From the IMG/VR virus record IMGVR_UViG_3300009024_000047, positions 1 to 32,137 of that record: DNA of 32,137 bases; one strand, written 5' to 3'. The notes below the pieces were generated by a model. That model had not been told where the DNA came from and did not search any database. It worked only from the letters and a program-made list of their open reading frames with translations. A program made the translations under genes and the position numbers. This document shows positions 1-7,013 of this stretch, one piece after another (the first letter of the stretch is position 1; every line of letters begins with the position of its first letter). This DNA comes from a virus.

Positions 1-51
1 GATGGATGTGGTTACTACAGTTGTGGTGGAGAACTTGCCACTAGAAAATAA
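1..51 (+). CDS. C-terminal end of an upstream gene (partial)
   Basis: Frame 1 is open from the window edge to a TAA at 49-51 and encodes 16 residues ending GGELATRK. It contains two Cys residues (GCG and SCG). It stops 16 bases before the next start, and a Shine-Dalgarno sequence lies between them, as expected for adjacent genes in an operon. The alternative is untranslated leader. Too little is visible to name the product. Confidence 0.35.
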   Translation, partial: DGCGYYSCGGELATRK

Positions 52-67
52 AAAAGGAGTGAAGAAC

Positions 68-808
68 ATGGAAGCACAATTAAGAAACTACCTTAGAATA
101 AAGCAACTCAAAGCAAACATAAAAGTATTCCTGACGATTAACGGCTTCTCGGTCGAGGAGATAAAAAAGATATCAGAAAATCCTCATCAGTATCAATGGA
201 AGAATTTTGACTATGAAGGCGCGCCATTCGGACTAAAAATTCTATCAGAAAGTCAAATGAGATCGGCTGCTAAGTACGCTGGTGGTTTATTTATTTCCTT
301 GCATTCCATCAAATTAAAAATGAAGTCCCGCAACATACAAAAGACTGTCATAGATAAAGCCATGGAAGCGACAGATTTGTACGCATCAACAGAGTTGAAG
401 TGCGCGTTCCCATCCTTTTCTTGGTATGTCACATCAAGCCTTAGCGGTGGGGTATCCGCCAATCTACAAAGGTCTTACATGTCAGATGTTGATGTTCACC
501 TACCAGCCACATGGGTAAAGAAGGTTCATGATAAAGGTATCTCACGAGTTAAGGCTGGTGATGGCATGAGGTTCATCATGAACTCTCAGGAGCGCAGACT
601 GTCTCGCATTAACGATGACGGCATCAGGGCTTGGTCAGTGGTCGCACTCAAGATCAAAGACAAGAAACCAGATATCGAAGCTGGCTGGGTAATGAGGTAC
701 AAAACCTCAGATGATGCTGTACTATCCTATCAAAAAGAATTCTCCCGCTGCGAGAGTTTGCTACGCAGAAGGATAAAGGATACCGTAATGAGGGAGCTGA
801 TGAATTGA
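68..808 (+). CDS. Phage protein of unknown function, 246 aa
   Basis: I do not recognise this protein. The frame is open from base 2, but the ATG at 68 is chosen because AAAGGAG lies 8-10 bases upstream; the earlier ATG at 2 has no visible ribosome site and overlaps the end of another frame. The product is basic and soluble, with no signal peptide or membrane segment. The N-terminal third is Lys-rich and looks helical. The middle has mixed strands, including a VDVHLPATWV stretch, and the C-terminus is Arg/Lys-rich. Its stop (TGA 806-808) overlaps the TTG start of the next gene, so the two are probably translated together. Position beside replication genes suggests a DNA-metabolism or host-takeover role, but this is inference only. 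Confidence 0.75.
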   Translation: MEAQLRNYLRIKQLKANIKVFLTINGFSVEEIKKISENPHQYQWKNFDYEGAPFGLKILSESQMRSAAKYAGGLFISLHSIKLKMKSRNIQKTVIDKAMEATDLYASTELKCAFPSFSWYVTSSLSGGVSANLQRSYMSDVDVHLPATWVKKVHDKGISRVKAGDGMRFIMNSQERRLSRINDDGIRAWSVVALKIKDKKPDIEAGWVMRYKTSDDAVLSYQKEFSRCESLLRRRIKDTVMRELMN

Positions 809-1041
809 GTGATCTAAAAAACGATGTGGGTTCAAGCATGGATGATGTATTAAGTTTTGAAGAGATACTAAAAATCTTATCGTACATGCCTGAACAGGCA
901 TCCCCTCAAGAGGTTACCGCGTTAATCACAAACATCGTTCTCGCATACAACCTACAAAGTGAGTGGGATATAATATCTCACACGACTGGTGAAACACTCA
1001 AGGACGTATTCAATATGGATGGGGGCAATACTGTTCATTAG
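805..1041 (+). CDS. Small acidic protein of unknown function, 78 aa
   Basis: The start is a TTG at 805 that overlaps the TGA stop of the preceding gene (TTGA). GAGGGAG a short distance upstream can serve as ribosome site, so translation is likely coupled. An internal ATG at 838 is an alternative start. The product is acidic and mostly helical, with MDDVLSFEEILKILSYM and a following hydrophobic helix around TALITNIVLAY. It has no recognisable domain. It is the last plus-strand gene before the convergent terminator region. Confidence 0.6.
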   Translation: MSDLKNDVGSSMDDVLSFEEILKILSYMPEQASPQEVTALITNIVLAYNLQSEWDIISHTTGETLKDVFNMDGGNTVH

Positions 1042-1065
1042 AAAAAAGGCCACCCGAAGGTGGCC
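1042..1065 (-). terminator. Rho-independent terminator for the primase-helicase transcript
   Basis: Read on the minus strand, a perfect 7-bp stem (GGCCACC/GGTGGCC) encloses a UUCG tetraloop, an especially stable loop, and is followed directly by six T residues (complement of 1042-1047). This is a textbook intrinsic terminator for the leftward primase-helicase gene, whose stop is about 125 bases upstream. The plus strand has the hairpin but no T run, so it would stop rightward transcription poorly. Confidence 0.85.
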
Positions 1066-1188
1066 TGAAGTTCAGAGTGGAGAACATTGCCTTCTAACAT
1101 TCAAAGAAGTCACACACAAAGGAGAACATATAGAAGCGGATCAATGTACTGACACAACATGTAGCACCACCACAAATAGCCGTCAACA

Positions 1189-2958
1189 TTAGAATGGATA
1201 ATCATCATCCACTTCAGTGTATGGGGTTGGTGCGTCCAGTATGGGGTCAGGGACATACTTCTTATAGGTCGATGTCGGCACATCAAACTCAAGGTTGGTA
1301 TCGCCTTGCTTGCCTATCCAAGAGAACCGACACTTCCACACATGAACCTCAGACACCCTAGAACCTGATGGGTTTGGTCTGTGAACCGTTAGTCCAACGT
1401 CAGCCTTTGCGAACCAAGCCGCACTCCCTGATATGTCATACCCCTTTGGTGCTGGCACCTTGCCAGTGTGATCCCGCATCATCTTGGTGGGGTGAGCAAC
1501 GAACCAAAGGTGTATGCCATGGGACTGAGCGAACACACGAAGCCTAGTCAGGACTTCTGATATCCAGTCGGTCTCGCTTATGTCTCCATTCTTTTGGATG
1601 TAGTTGTATGGGTCTATGATGGCACCCCTGATACCATGCCGCATTACAGCAACCCGCAACCTTTCGATGATGCTTTCAACAGAGGATAGCGATCCGTCCG
1701 CTTGGTAAAGAAAAGAAAAGTGCGATTGAACAAAATCCTTACCGACAGTCAGCTCGTCTTCAGTCATCCTTTCTGTTGCACCTTTAAAGAATGGCTTGCG
1801 CGTATACTTGCTTATCAACTTTGCGATGTGGATGCGTGGCTCATTTTCAAATGAGCAGATTGCAAACTTCCATCCAATATTTTGTGCCATGTTCACCATG
1901 ATCTGATCTATGAACTCTGACTTACCTGATGATGGATGTCCTGTAACAACTGTCAACTGGCCTGTAACAATCGTGTATAATTCATCGACGTTATCGTACC
2001 CAGTACTCTCGCCACGGCCCATACCTTTTTCGTATATGTCATCTATCTCTTCATAGAAATGGGACGCATCAAACAGACCAGCGATAGGCCATGCCTTTGC
2101 ACCTACGATGATTTCATCAACAGCTTCCTTACCGTGCTTCATCAACACATCGTTGGCATCCTTGCACCCTTCTGGGTACTCAACCTTGAAGCATCTGTCT
2201 TTACCTATGCGCCTAGCGATTTCCTCTGATGTAGCCTGACCCGCCTCGTCATTGTCGAGTGCCACTATCACACGAGCTGCCGACTTTATTTTCTTCTCAG
2301 CAGCCCATAAGAACTTGAATTTGTTATCATCTTTAGGGTCGATGGCCCCGTTAGTAATTTTGTTTACTGCACCATTTGGTATGGATACTACACTCTCGTA
2401 TCCTGTTTCCATGTAGGCCAGCGCGTCCATCTCCCCCTCACAAATTATGAGATCGTCGTTGCGTTGAACCGCTTCAATGTTGAAGAAGGTTTGAGGCGCA
2501 CCGTTGCAGATGAATGCTTTGGTTTCAATCGATCTGACTTTGTATGCGTACTCTTGTCCCTTGTTTGTGTAAGGGAACATGATGCTCTCTGTCTCTTTCC
2601 CGACAGGCTGCATCCATGATTTGGTTGATACTAATCCAGCCTTTAAGGCCGTGGCTTCACTGATACCACGGCTAGCTAACCAAGCTAATGCAGCTCCTGA
2701 TAGAGGCATCTTGTTTACGTTCTTTGCTACGGACATTGGCTCCACTTTCCTAGTCTCTGGCAACTTCTCCCGCATAGGTACAATTCCCTCCTGATCACAG
2801 TGCCAGCAGTTAAAAAGTATCTTGTCTTGTTCTATGCGGAGAGAAAGCGTTTTATCGTGTTTGTTTTTGCGGCCATGGCTACAGCTTGGGCATTTTATTT
2901 TGTGTTGTCCTTGCCCTAATCTGTAAGCCTCGCCACGAACTTGTTGTTCGATTTGCAC
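1189..2958 (-). CDS. Primase-helicase (T7 gp4 / Twinkle-like)
   Basis: This is the replicative bifunctional primase-helicase, which lays RNA primers and unwinds DNA at the phage fork. Domains in order: a zinc-binding region with C23xxC26 and C51xxC54; a Toprim core with E175 (CEGEMDA) and D235xD237 (ALDNDEAG); then a DnaB/RecA-type motor with Walker A GHPSSGKS (340-347), Walker B ending in D449 (AIIDP) and a VAHP sensor motif with H489. Its length of 589 residues fits the family. The start is GTG at 2958, preceded by AGGAG seven bases upstream. It is transcribed leftward, downstream of the RusA-like gene, and ends before a strong terminator. The C-terminal DDDYPF is acidic with a terminal aromatic residue, like tails that contact partner proteins; that role is inferred. 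Confidence 0.93.
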   Translation of the reverse strand: MQIEQQVRGEAYRLGQGQHKIKCPSCSHGRKNKHDKTLSLRIEQDKILFNCWHCDQEGIVPMREKLPETRKVEPMSVAKNVNKMPLSGAALAWLASRGISEATALKAGLVSTKSWMQPVGKETESIMFPYTNKGQEYAYKVRSIETKAFICNGAPQTFFNIEAVQRNDDLIICEGEMDALAYMETGYESVVSIPNGAVNKITNGAIDPKDDNKFKFLWAAEKKIKSAARVIVALDNDEAGQATSEEIARRIGKDRCFKVEYPEGCKDANDVLMKHGKEAVDEIIVGAKAWPIAGLFDASHFYEEIDDIYEKGMGRGESTGYDNVDELYTIVTGQLTVVTGHPSSGKSEFIDQIMVNMAQNIGWKFAICSFENEPRIHIAKLISKYTRKPFFKGATERMTEDELTVGKDFVQSHFSFLYQADGSLSSVESIIERLRVAVMRHGIRGAIIDPYNYIQKNGDISETDWISEVLTRLRVFAQSHGIHLWFVAHPTKMMRDHTGKVPAPKGYDISGSAAWFAKADVGLTVHRPNPSGSRVSEVHVWKCRFSWIGKQGDTNLEFDVPTSTYKKYVPDPILDAPTPYTEVDDDYPF

Positions 2959-3082
2959 GGCTATTCTCCTACTCTGATCCGGCGATCATACGAGACAAAA
3001 ACGGCACCAGTCAACGGGTCATATTTTTCCCGCCTAATATATTATATTATAATATACTCTACCGTTATAATTTATCGACTAC
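2959..3082 (-). promoter_or_regulatory. AT-rich intergenic region upstream of primase-helicase; possible promoter or origin
   Basis: This 124-base gap between the RusA-like gene and primase-helicase holds a perfect 14-bp palindrome of only A and T at 3043-3056, with several TATAAT-like hexamers on both strands. A 12-bp direct repeat lies beside it. On the minus strand, TATAAT-type boxes about 90 bases before the primase start could be a -10 element. AT-rich palindrome plus iterons next to a primase gene also fits a replication origin. Both readings are inference. Confidence 0.4.
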
Positions 3083-3095
3083 CTATACTCTACCG
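3053..3095. repeat. 12-bp direct repeat TATACTCTACCG, two copies
   Basis: Identical copies lie at 3053-3064 and 3084-3095, 31 bases apart (about three helical turns). The second copy covers the stop codon end of the RusA-like gene. The spacing would put both copies on the same face of the helix, as expected for a protein-binding site. Two copies in so short a space next to an AT palindrome are unlikely to be chance. Confidence 0.6.
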
Positions 3096-3481
3096 ATAAC
3101 AAGGTAGTCTGGAATATCTTTTACATCACATGAGCGGACACGAATTATTGTTCTTGGGTTCTCCCGGTCCAGTCCCCAGTATATAAATTTCTGCTTCACC
3201 TGACGATCATTTTTATAGATGCGGCACTGCATGCAATCTAGGATCAAGCTCTCATCCAGATCAGGCCTACGGCTGGCGTAGTAGATCATCATCTCAACCT
3301 GAACATCTTCAGTCGTTGGCACTTCTAGCTGGGGGCATTGCAGCTCAAACTGCTTAACGTAATCCCTAGCCTTCTGAGATTTGATGAGTGCTGGACGCCC
3401 ACGAATAGTAACCATTTTCCTAGAGTTAGCCTTAGAAGCTGGCTCTCCAAGAGCCGTAAATGTTATGTCGAAATGACTCAT
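3083..3481 (-). CDS. rusA: RusA-like Holliday junction resolvase
   Basis: This 132-residue protein matches the RusA family in length and motif layout. RusA enzymes are dimeric, metal-dependent nucleases that cut four-way junctions left by recombination or replication. The family signature is visible as RPDLDES (D74, D76, E77), then D82 and IYKNDRQV (D92), corresponding to the catalytic Asp cluster. An N-terminal strand (FTALGEPASKANSRK) also fits the fold. The ATG at 3481 has AAGGG a few bases upstream. It is transcribed leftward and followed by primase-helicase, while the exonuclease and annealing genes diverge to the right; together they would supply both ends of a phage recombination pathway. 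Confidence 0.85.
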   Translation of the reverse strand: MSHFDITFTALGEPASKANSRKMVTIRGRPALIKSQKARDYVKQFELQCPQLEVPTTEDVQVEMMIYYASRRPDLDESLILDCMQCRIYKNDRQVKQKFIYWGLDRENPRTIIRVRSCDVKDIPDYLVIGRV

Positions 3482-3552
3482 ATTGACCCTTAAACATTCT
3501 ATTTGACTTTACATTCTGCCTATGATCTAACATCAAAACAGTGGAGAAAACA
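3482..3552 (+). promoter_or_regulatory. Divergent promoter region for the RusA-like gene and the recombination operon
   Basis: This is the only divergent gene boundary in the window, so promoters for both directions should lie here. Rightward, TTGACT at 3503-3508 followed after 17 bases by TCTAAC (3526-3531) is a passable sigma70-type promoter; TATGAT at 3521 is a better -10 box but is too close to that -35. GTGGAG at 3541-3546 is the ribosome site of the exonuclease gene. No leftward promoter is convincing. Confidence 0.35.
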
Positions 3553-4443
3553 ATGAAAATTACAAACAATCACAACCTGCCGGATGCGTTCTTAAACTTT
3601 GCCAGAGATGATAAATACTCACGAGGCAAGGCAGACATCAGTGTCACGACATTGATCGATGGTCCTCGTATCAGGTTGATGAAAGACCTGCATGACGAAG
3701 AGATCGAGACCGATGTAGTTGATATGATCTGGGCTTTGTTTGGCACGGCTGTCCATCATGTTTTGGAGAGCGCCGACGATCCTGCGAATGTCCAAGTCGA
3801 AGAGCGACTGTACGCAGAGATTGCTAACTGGACCCTGTCTGGGGCGCTCGATCATCAAGAGGTTTTACCTGATGGCACCGTTCAAATTACGGATTACAAA
3901 GTTACCTCTGCTTGGTCTGTCATCCTTGGCAAGGTTGAGTGGGAACGTCAGCAGAATTGCTATGCTTGGCTGGTAGAGAACTCATTAGCTGGTGCCAACC
4001 GACAGAAGAAAGTTAGCAAGCTGCGCATCTGTGCGATACTCAGAGACTGGCAGAGACGCCGTGCGCAATTTGACAAAGAGTATCCCCAGTCACCAATCGT
4101 AATTGTGGAACTTCCCCTTTGGAGCGAGAAGGAACGCGAAGATTATATCTATGATCGTATCGACGTACATCAGTCCGCTCAGATGGACTACGATTTGTAT
4201 GACAAGGTTCCCCTTTGTTCTGACGGAGATCAATGGGCAAAGCCCAACCAATGGGCCGTGAAGGAGAAGGGAAAGAAGAGAGCGTTGAAGCTATGGGATA
4301 GCGAAGAAGACGCCAATGAACACGTTGCGTCCAGCGATAAGAAACTGGAGATAGAATTTCGCAAGGGCGATAAGACCCGGTGTGAAGGGAACTACTGCAA
4401 TGTCGCAGAGTTCTGTGAGCAATTTAAAGGATGGAGAACATAA
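3553..4443 (+). CDS. PD-(D/E)XK exonuclease (RecB/Cas4-like)
   Basis: This is a RecB-family nuclease expected to resect DNA ends for the annealing protein encoded next. Numbered from the ATG at 3553 (296 aa), the core has SGALDHQ with D100, then ITDYK with D114 and K116, and the QxxxY element around 133-137 (QQNCY), in the order of a RecB-type PD-(D/E)XK site. Four Cys are placed as in Cas4-like iron-sulfur or zinc sites: C222 (PLCSDGDQW), C277, C282 and C288. The upstream in-frame GTG at 3541 is rejected as start because GTGGAG there is the ribosome site. The stop overlaps the next start as TAATG, so exonuclease and annealing protein are co-translated. Confidence 0.87.
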   Translation: MKITNNHNLPDAFLNFARDDKYSRGKADISVTTLIDGPRIRLMKDLHDEEIETDVVDMIWALFGTAVHHVLESADDPANVQVEERLYAEIANWTLSGALDHQEVLPDGTVQITDYKVTSAWSVILGKVEWERQQNCYAWLVENSLAGANRQKKVSKLRICAILRDWQRRRAQFDKEYPQSPIVIVELPLWSEKEREDYIYDRIDVHQSAQMDYDLYDKVPLCSDGDQWAKPNQWAVKEKGKKRALKLWDSEEDANEHVASSDKKLEIEFRKGDKTRCEGNYCNVAEFCEQFKGWRT

Positions 4444-5183
4444 TGTCTGTATGGAAGACACTATCAGCGATCAATGTTAATGATCACACAGAAAAGAAGA
4501 ACGGGCTGACATACCTGTCATGGGCATGGGCTTGGGGTGTATTGAAGAGCCACTATCCAGAGGCAACATTTACCAAACACATACAGCCTGATGGCTCACC
4601 CTGCATAAGGGATGATGCTGGGTACTCATTCGTTCAAGTGACGGTTGATGTTGATGGGATTAGTGCAACGGAACTATTCCCTGTGCTGGACTACCGCAAC
4701 AAGGCAATCCAAAACCCAGATGCCTTCTCAATTAACACGGCGTTTCAGCGTGGGTTGGCTAAGGCAATTAGCTATCACGGTTTGGGTCATTACATCTATG
4801 CGGGTGAAGACCTACCTCAGAGCGAAGGAGAGGCCCGGCAGGAAGAGGTAAAGGAAAAGCCTAAGCCAGAACCAGTGGTGAAGCAAAAGGCTCCTGTACC
4901 GGCCCCCACAGCGGCTGACAAACCTATCCTTGGTAAGATGGTAAACACATTTGCCTACAAGGATGGAGACCGTGAGCCTCGTGCCGTGTCTGAGTGGGAC
5001 ACTTGGTCAGATGTCGCATGCTCATGGATCGGCTCCGCTCGGAGTGAGGACATGTTGAAAAAATTCTACGTTGCCAACCAAGCTATGTTTGGCCTAGCGA
5101 AGACCGAAGCAACCGCTGATTACGATAAGGTAATCGATTGCATTTCAGAAAAGAAAATCAAACTTCAGAAGGAGAAGAAGTAA
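4443..5183 (+). CDS. Single-strand annealing protein, Sak/DUF1071 (Rad52-like)
   Basis: This is a phage recombinase that coats single-stranded DNA and anneals complementary strands. The first 130 residues carry the DUF1071/Sak signature: LTYLSWAWAWGVLK, a YPEATF segment, a FPVLDYRNKAI stretch, then INTAFQRGLAKAISYHGLG and YIYAGEDLP. After residue 130 comes a Lys/Glu/Pro-rich linker (EEVKEKPKPEPVVKQK) and a C-terminal region of unclear fold. The start is the ATG at 4443, overlapping the exonuclease stop as TAATG with AAGGATGGAG upstream; an in-frame ATG 12 bases earlier is inside that ribosome site. Exonuclease plus annealing protein is the standard two-component phage recombination module. 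Confidence 0.88.
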   Translation: MSVWKTLSAINVNDHTEKKNGLTYLSWAWAWGVLKSHYPEATFTKHIQPDGSPCIRDDAGYSFVQVTVDVDGISATELFPVLDYRNKAIQNPDAFSINTAFQRGLAKAISYHGLGHYIYAGEDLPQSEGEARQEEVKEKPKPEPVVKQKAPVPAPTAADKPILGKMVNTFAYKDGDREPRAVSEWDTWSDVACSWIGSARSEDMLKKFYVANQAMFGLAKTEATADYDKVIDCISEKKIKLQKEKK

Positions 5184-5494
5184 TGGCTCAATATCCGGCA
5201 TCAGGTATCCTGTTCCAGAATGACAGGAAAGAAAAACCAACTCAGCCAGACTACACTGGCAACATAGAGCTAGAACCAGAGGTTATTCGTGACCTCATGG
5301 CGCAGATAGATGAGGGAGTGGAGCAACCAAAGGCCAACTTGGTTGGCTGGAGGAAGACAGGTAAGACTGGGCGTCCCTTCCTATCTCTTAGAGGTAGCAT
5401 TATGAGGGAGCGTCAGACAGAAGGCGCTGGGTATCAGCAAACGCCTAGTGGTAACCCCCCGTCCGCTGACTTGGACGATGAAATCCCTTTCTAA
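5183..5494 (+). CDS. Small protein with SSB-like acidic C-terminal tip
   Basis: The 103-residue product begins within a TAATG overlap with the annealing-protein stop, after GGAGAAG. It has a short N-terminal region (ASGILFQNDRKEKPTQPDYTGN) recalling small phage and plasmid proteins of the DUF736 type, a middle segment with RKTGKTGRPFLSLRG, and a disordered Gln/Pro-rich linker. It ends DLDDEIPF, the acidic-plus-Phe tip used by bacterial SSB to recruit partners. No full OB-fold is evident at this length. A single-strand DNA-binding accessory to the annealing protein is likely; the precise family is not established. Confidence 0.7.
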   Translation: MAQYPASGILFQNDRKEKPTQPDYTGNIELEPEVIRDLMAQIDEGVEQPKANLVGWRKTGKTGRPFLSLRGSIMRERQTEGAGYQQTPSGNPPSADLDDEIPF

Positions 5495-5509
5495 AATAGG
5501 AGAAATACT

Positions 5510-5755
5510 ATGCAAAATAACGCAGGTTCAGTTATTTTTTCTTTCTCACACGAGAAGGAAACTTGGAGAGTGGAACGCATGATGAAGGTCTATTCTTGTA
5601 TACATGAAAGCTATCATTGGTTGATTTCAAAAATGGATGACCACGAAGGTGAACTCACTGTAACCATCAAGAAACCAAATAAAGACCTTGCAGATAATAT
5701 TGCTAAGTTGTGGGATATACAGGGCGAAGTTCATGTAAAAGTAATATCCGAATAA
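5510..5755 (+). CDS. Protein of unknown function, 81 aa
   Basis: The ATG at 5510 follows TAGGAG, 7-8 bases upstream. The product is small and soluble with alternating strands and helices. It begins with VIFSFSHEKETWRVERMM and has a GELTVTIKKPNKDLADNIAKLW segment, which looks like a beta-alpha unit. I recognise no family motif. It lies between the SSB-like protein and the HNH protein in the recombination operon, so a role in DNA metabolism is plausible but unproven. Confidence 0.65.
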   Translation: MQNNAGSVIFSFSHEKETWRVERMMKVYSCIHESYHWLISKMDDHEGELTVTIKKPNKDLADNIAKLWDIQGEVHVKVISE

Positions 5756-5759
5756 CAAC

Positions 5760-6050
5760 ATGCTCATTCCGAAACATAAGAACATTCGGAATGAAGCGTA
5801 CCTGAATACTTTGCGAGGGGAACCTTGCTTAGTGTGTAGGCGCGGCGCGGAAGCACACCACCTGCTTTATGTTGGGGAACATGGAACAGGTATGAGATCG
5901 GGAGATAACTGGGCTGTGCCTCTGTGCCGCGACTGCCATTCAGAACTGCATCGATACGGTGACGAGAAGACTTGGTGGGACTTGATAGGAATAGACCCTG
6001 TCAATTGGGCAAAAGTAAATTGGGATAGATACAATGGTGACAGTGACTAG
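5760..6050 (+). CDS. HNH-type nuclease, DUF968/Ref-like
   Basis: This 96-residue protein has the zinc/HNH arrangement of DUF968, the family that includes P1 Ref, a RecA-dependent nuclease. Visible are C23xxC26, the paired H33-H34 in EAHHLLY, a conserved GTGMRSGDNWAVPLC stretch, then C56xxC59-H60 and H64 (CRDCHSELH). The Cys pairs should hold a structural zinc and the His residues the catalytic metal. The C-terminal TWWDLIGIDP segment is also typical. The start at 5760 lacks a strong ribosome site. The next gene begins inside its last codons, so translation is coupled. It likely nicks or cuts recombination intermediates; nuclease activity is inferred. Confidence 0.8.
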   Translation: MLIPKHKNIRNEAYLNTLRGEPCLVCRRGAEAHHLLYVGEHGTGMRSGDNWAVPLCRDCHSELHRYGDEKTWWDLIGIDPVNWAKVNWDRYNGDSD

Positions 6051-6240
6051 AGAAATGGTTCAGCAGGTTGAATGCCCCGCATGTGGTGCGAAGCCCTTAC
6101 AGACCTGTGGTCACAAGAAAGACAAGACAAAGAGCCATGTTGACAGACTGCAGGCAGCTCAGTTGCACTTCAACAGTGATGATGTGGCACCCGATAAAAG
6201 ATACATCGGAAGAAAAGTTTTTCATAGGAGTGAAAGATGA
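6034..6240 (+). CDS. Small phage zinc-binding protein, 68 aa
   Basis: The product has one compact metal site: C14-PA-C17 followed by C25 and H35 (CPACGAKPLQTCGHKK...SHVDR), matching a widespread phage zinc-finger family whose members typically read CPxCGAxPxxxC...SHxxR. The remainder is basic, consistent with nucleic-acid binding. Starts at 6034 or 6055 are possible; 6034 is preferred for GGGATAG upstream and gives a 17-base overlap with the HNH gene. Its TGA stop overlaps the ATG of a further zinc-finger gene. The target is unknown. Confidence 0.75.
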   Translation: MVTVTREMVQQVECPACGAKPLQTCGHKKDKTKSHVDRLQAAQLHFNSDDVAPDKRYIGRKVFHRSER

Positions 6241-6401
6241 CATCTCCAAATTTAAGAAAGTTAAATGAGAATTGTCGCAAATGTGGAGCTGTAGGTGGGG
6301 AATACTGCAAGCACTGTAGTGGCAAAAAAAGAGAAGTGAAACCAGAAGAGCTTATGTTTTTTAATCCTATAAACTTTTTAAGGGAGGACGAAGATGAGTA
6401 G
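6237..6401 (+). CDS. Very small zinc-ribbon-like protein, 54 aa
   Basis: A 54-residue frame runs from the ATG at 6237 to the TAG at 6399-6401. It starts in an ATGA overlap with the preceding stop, with AGGAG nine bases upstream, and runs 8 bases into the following gene. It carries two CxxC knuckles, CRKC (residues 13-16) and CKHC (24-27), eight residues apart, enough for one zinc site. The end is acidic (LREDEDE). Tight overlap on both sides, a good ribosome site and paired Cys motifs support a real gene despite its size. Partner or nucleic-acid binding is likely; the specific job is unknown. Confidence 0.72.
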   Translation: MTSPNLRKLNENCRKCGAVGGEYCKHCSGKKREVKPEELMFFNPINFLREDEDE

Positions 6402-6840
6402 CATTAAAGACGCAGCCATAGGCTTTGAGGCGGTGAAGGTGTCAATGTCTCAGGACAAGAATGGCATCATGCTGCGCCTCAATGTGCATCCAAATGATTG
6501 CCCTCAAGAACTTCACACTGACTGGGTTGGCACTAGGTACATGGTTGCCATGGTGAGGCTCAACGATCAGGACGAACCGGAGCCGCGAGAGGGAGCGGTG
6601 AATGTTGAGAGATTGATTGCATCGGCAGGTTTACTATGCCGCAATAATGACTTCCATGATTATCTGTACAGCATGGGCATGACTAAGAAGACGGATGTAT
6701 TTAATCAAGAGAACGAAGCAGTTAGTGCCGTCAGAACCCATTGCGGTATTAAGTCGAGATCGGAGTTTAGGGATAACCCTGATGCAGTAAACAAGTTTGA
6801 AGAATTAAGAGAGGGGTTCAAAGAATGGAAGAAAAACTAA
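6394..6840 (+). CDS. Conserved phage protein of unknown function, 148 aa
   Basis: The ATG at 6394 follows a strong ribosome site, AAGGGAGG, six bases upstream. The N-terminal half is a beta-rich domain (GIMLRLNVHPNDCPQEL, then WVGTRYMVAMVRLND) that resembles proteins common in marine phage replication clusters. The second half is helical (FHDYLYSMGM, AVSAVRTHCGI, FEELREGFKEW). The DCP and CGI Cys residues are isolated, so no zinc site is obvious. Position in the recombination operon implies a DNA-replication accessory role, but no function is established. Its stop overlaps the next ATG as TAATG. Confidence 0.72.
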   Translation: MSSIKDAAIGFEAVKVSMSQDKNGIMLRLNVHPNDCPQELHTDWVGTRYMVAMVRLNDQDEPEPREGAVNVERLIASAGLLCRNNDFHDYLYSMGMTKKTDVFNQENEAVSAVRTHCGIKSRSEFRDNPDAVNKFEELREGFKEWKKN

Positions 6841-7013
6841 TGAAGGTAAGCGAGATAGCAAAGATGCTGTCGATGAGCTTACGGTCTACCTACAGGTTCA
6901 TAAGCAAAACAGAAGACTTCCCAGAAGGAATTAACTTGGGCGTCAGAATGAAACGGTGGAAGAGAAGTGAAATCTTGGAATGGATAGAAAAGAAAAGTGA
7001 TGGAGAATCATGA
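6840..7013 (+). CDS. AlpA/excisionase-like helix-turn-helix protein
   Basis: This 57-residue protein is a single winged helix-turn-helix of the AlpA/MerR-like excisionase fold: KVSEIAKMLSMSLRSTYRFI forms the turn and recognition helix, followed by a wing (GINLGVRMKRWKRSEILEWIEKK). It could regulate transcription or bend DNA. The ATG at 6840 overlaps the previous stop as TAATG, the usual style here; an upstream ATG at 6825 with GAGGGG before it would add five residues and cannot be excluded. No integrase gene is present in the window, so a regulator is more likely than an excisionase. Confidence 0.78.
   Translation: MKVSEIAKMLSMSLRSTYRFISKTEDFPEGINLGVRMKRWKRSEILEWIEKKSDGES

Noticed and set aside
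989-1192. Plus-strand 67-codon frame across the terminator
   Set aside because: It starts inside another gene, runs through the terminator hairpin, and has a composition unlike real genes here.
6840-7013. Excisionase, and hence a temperate phage
   Set aside because: Only the AlpA-like fold is seen; no integrase, attachment site or lysogeny repressor is in the window, so a simple regulator is the safer reading.
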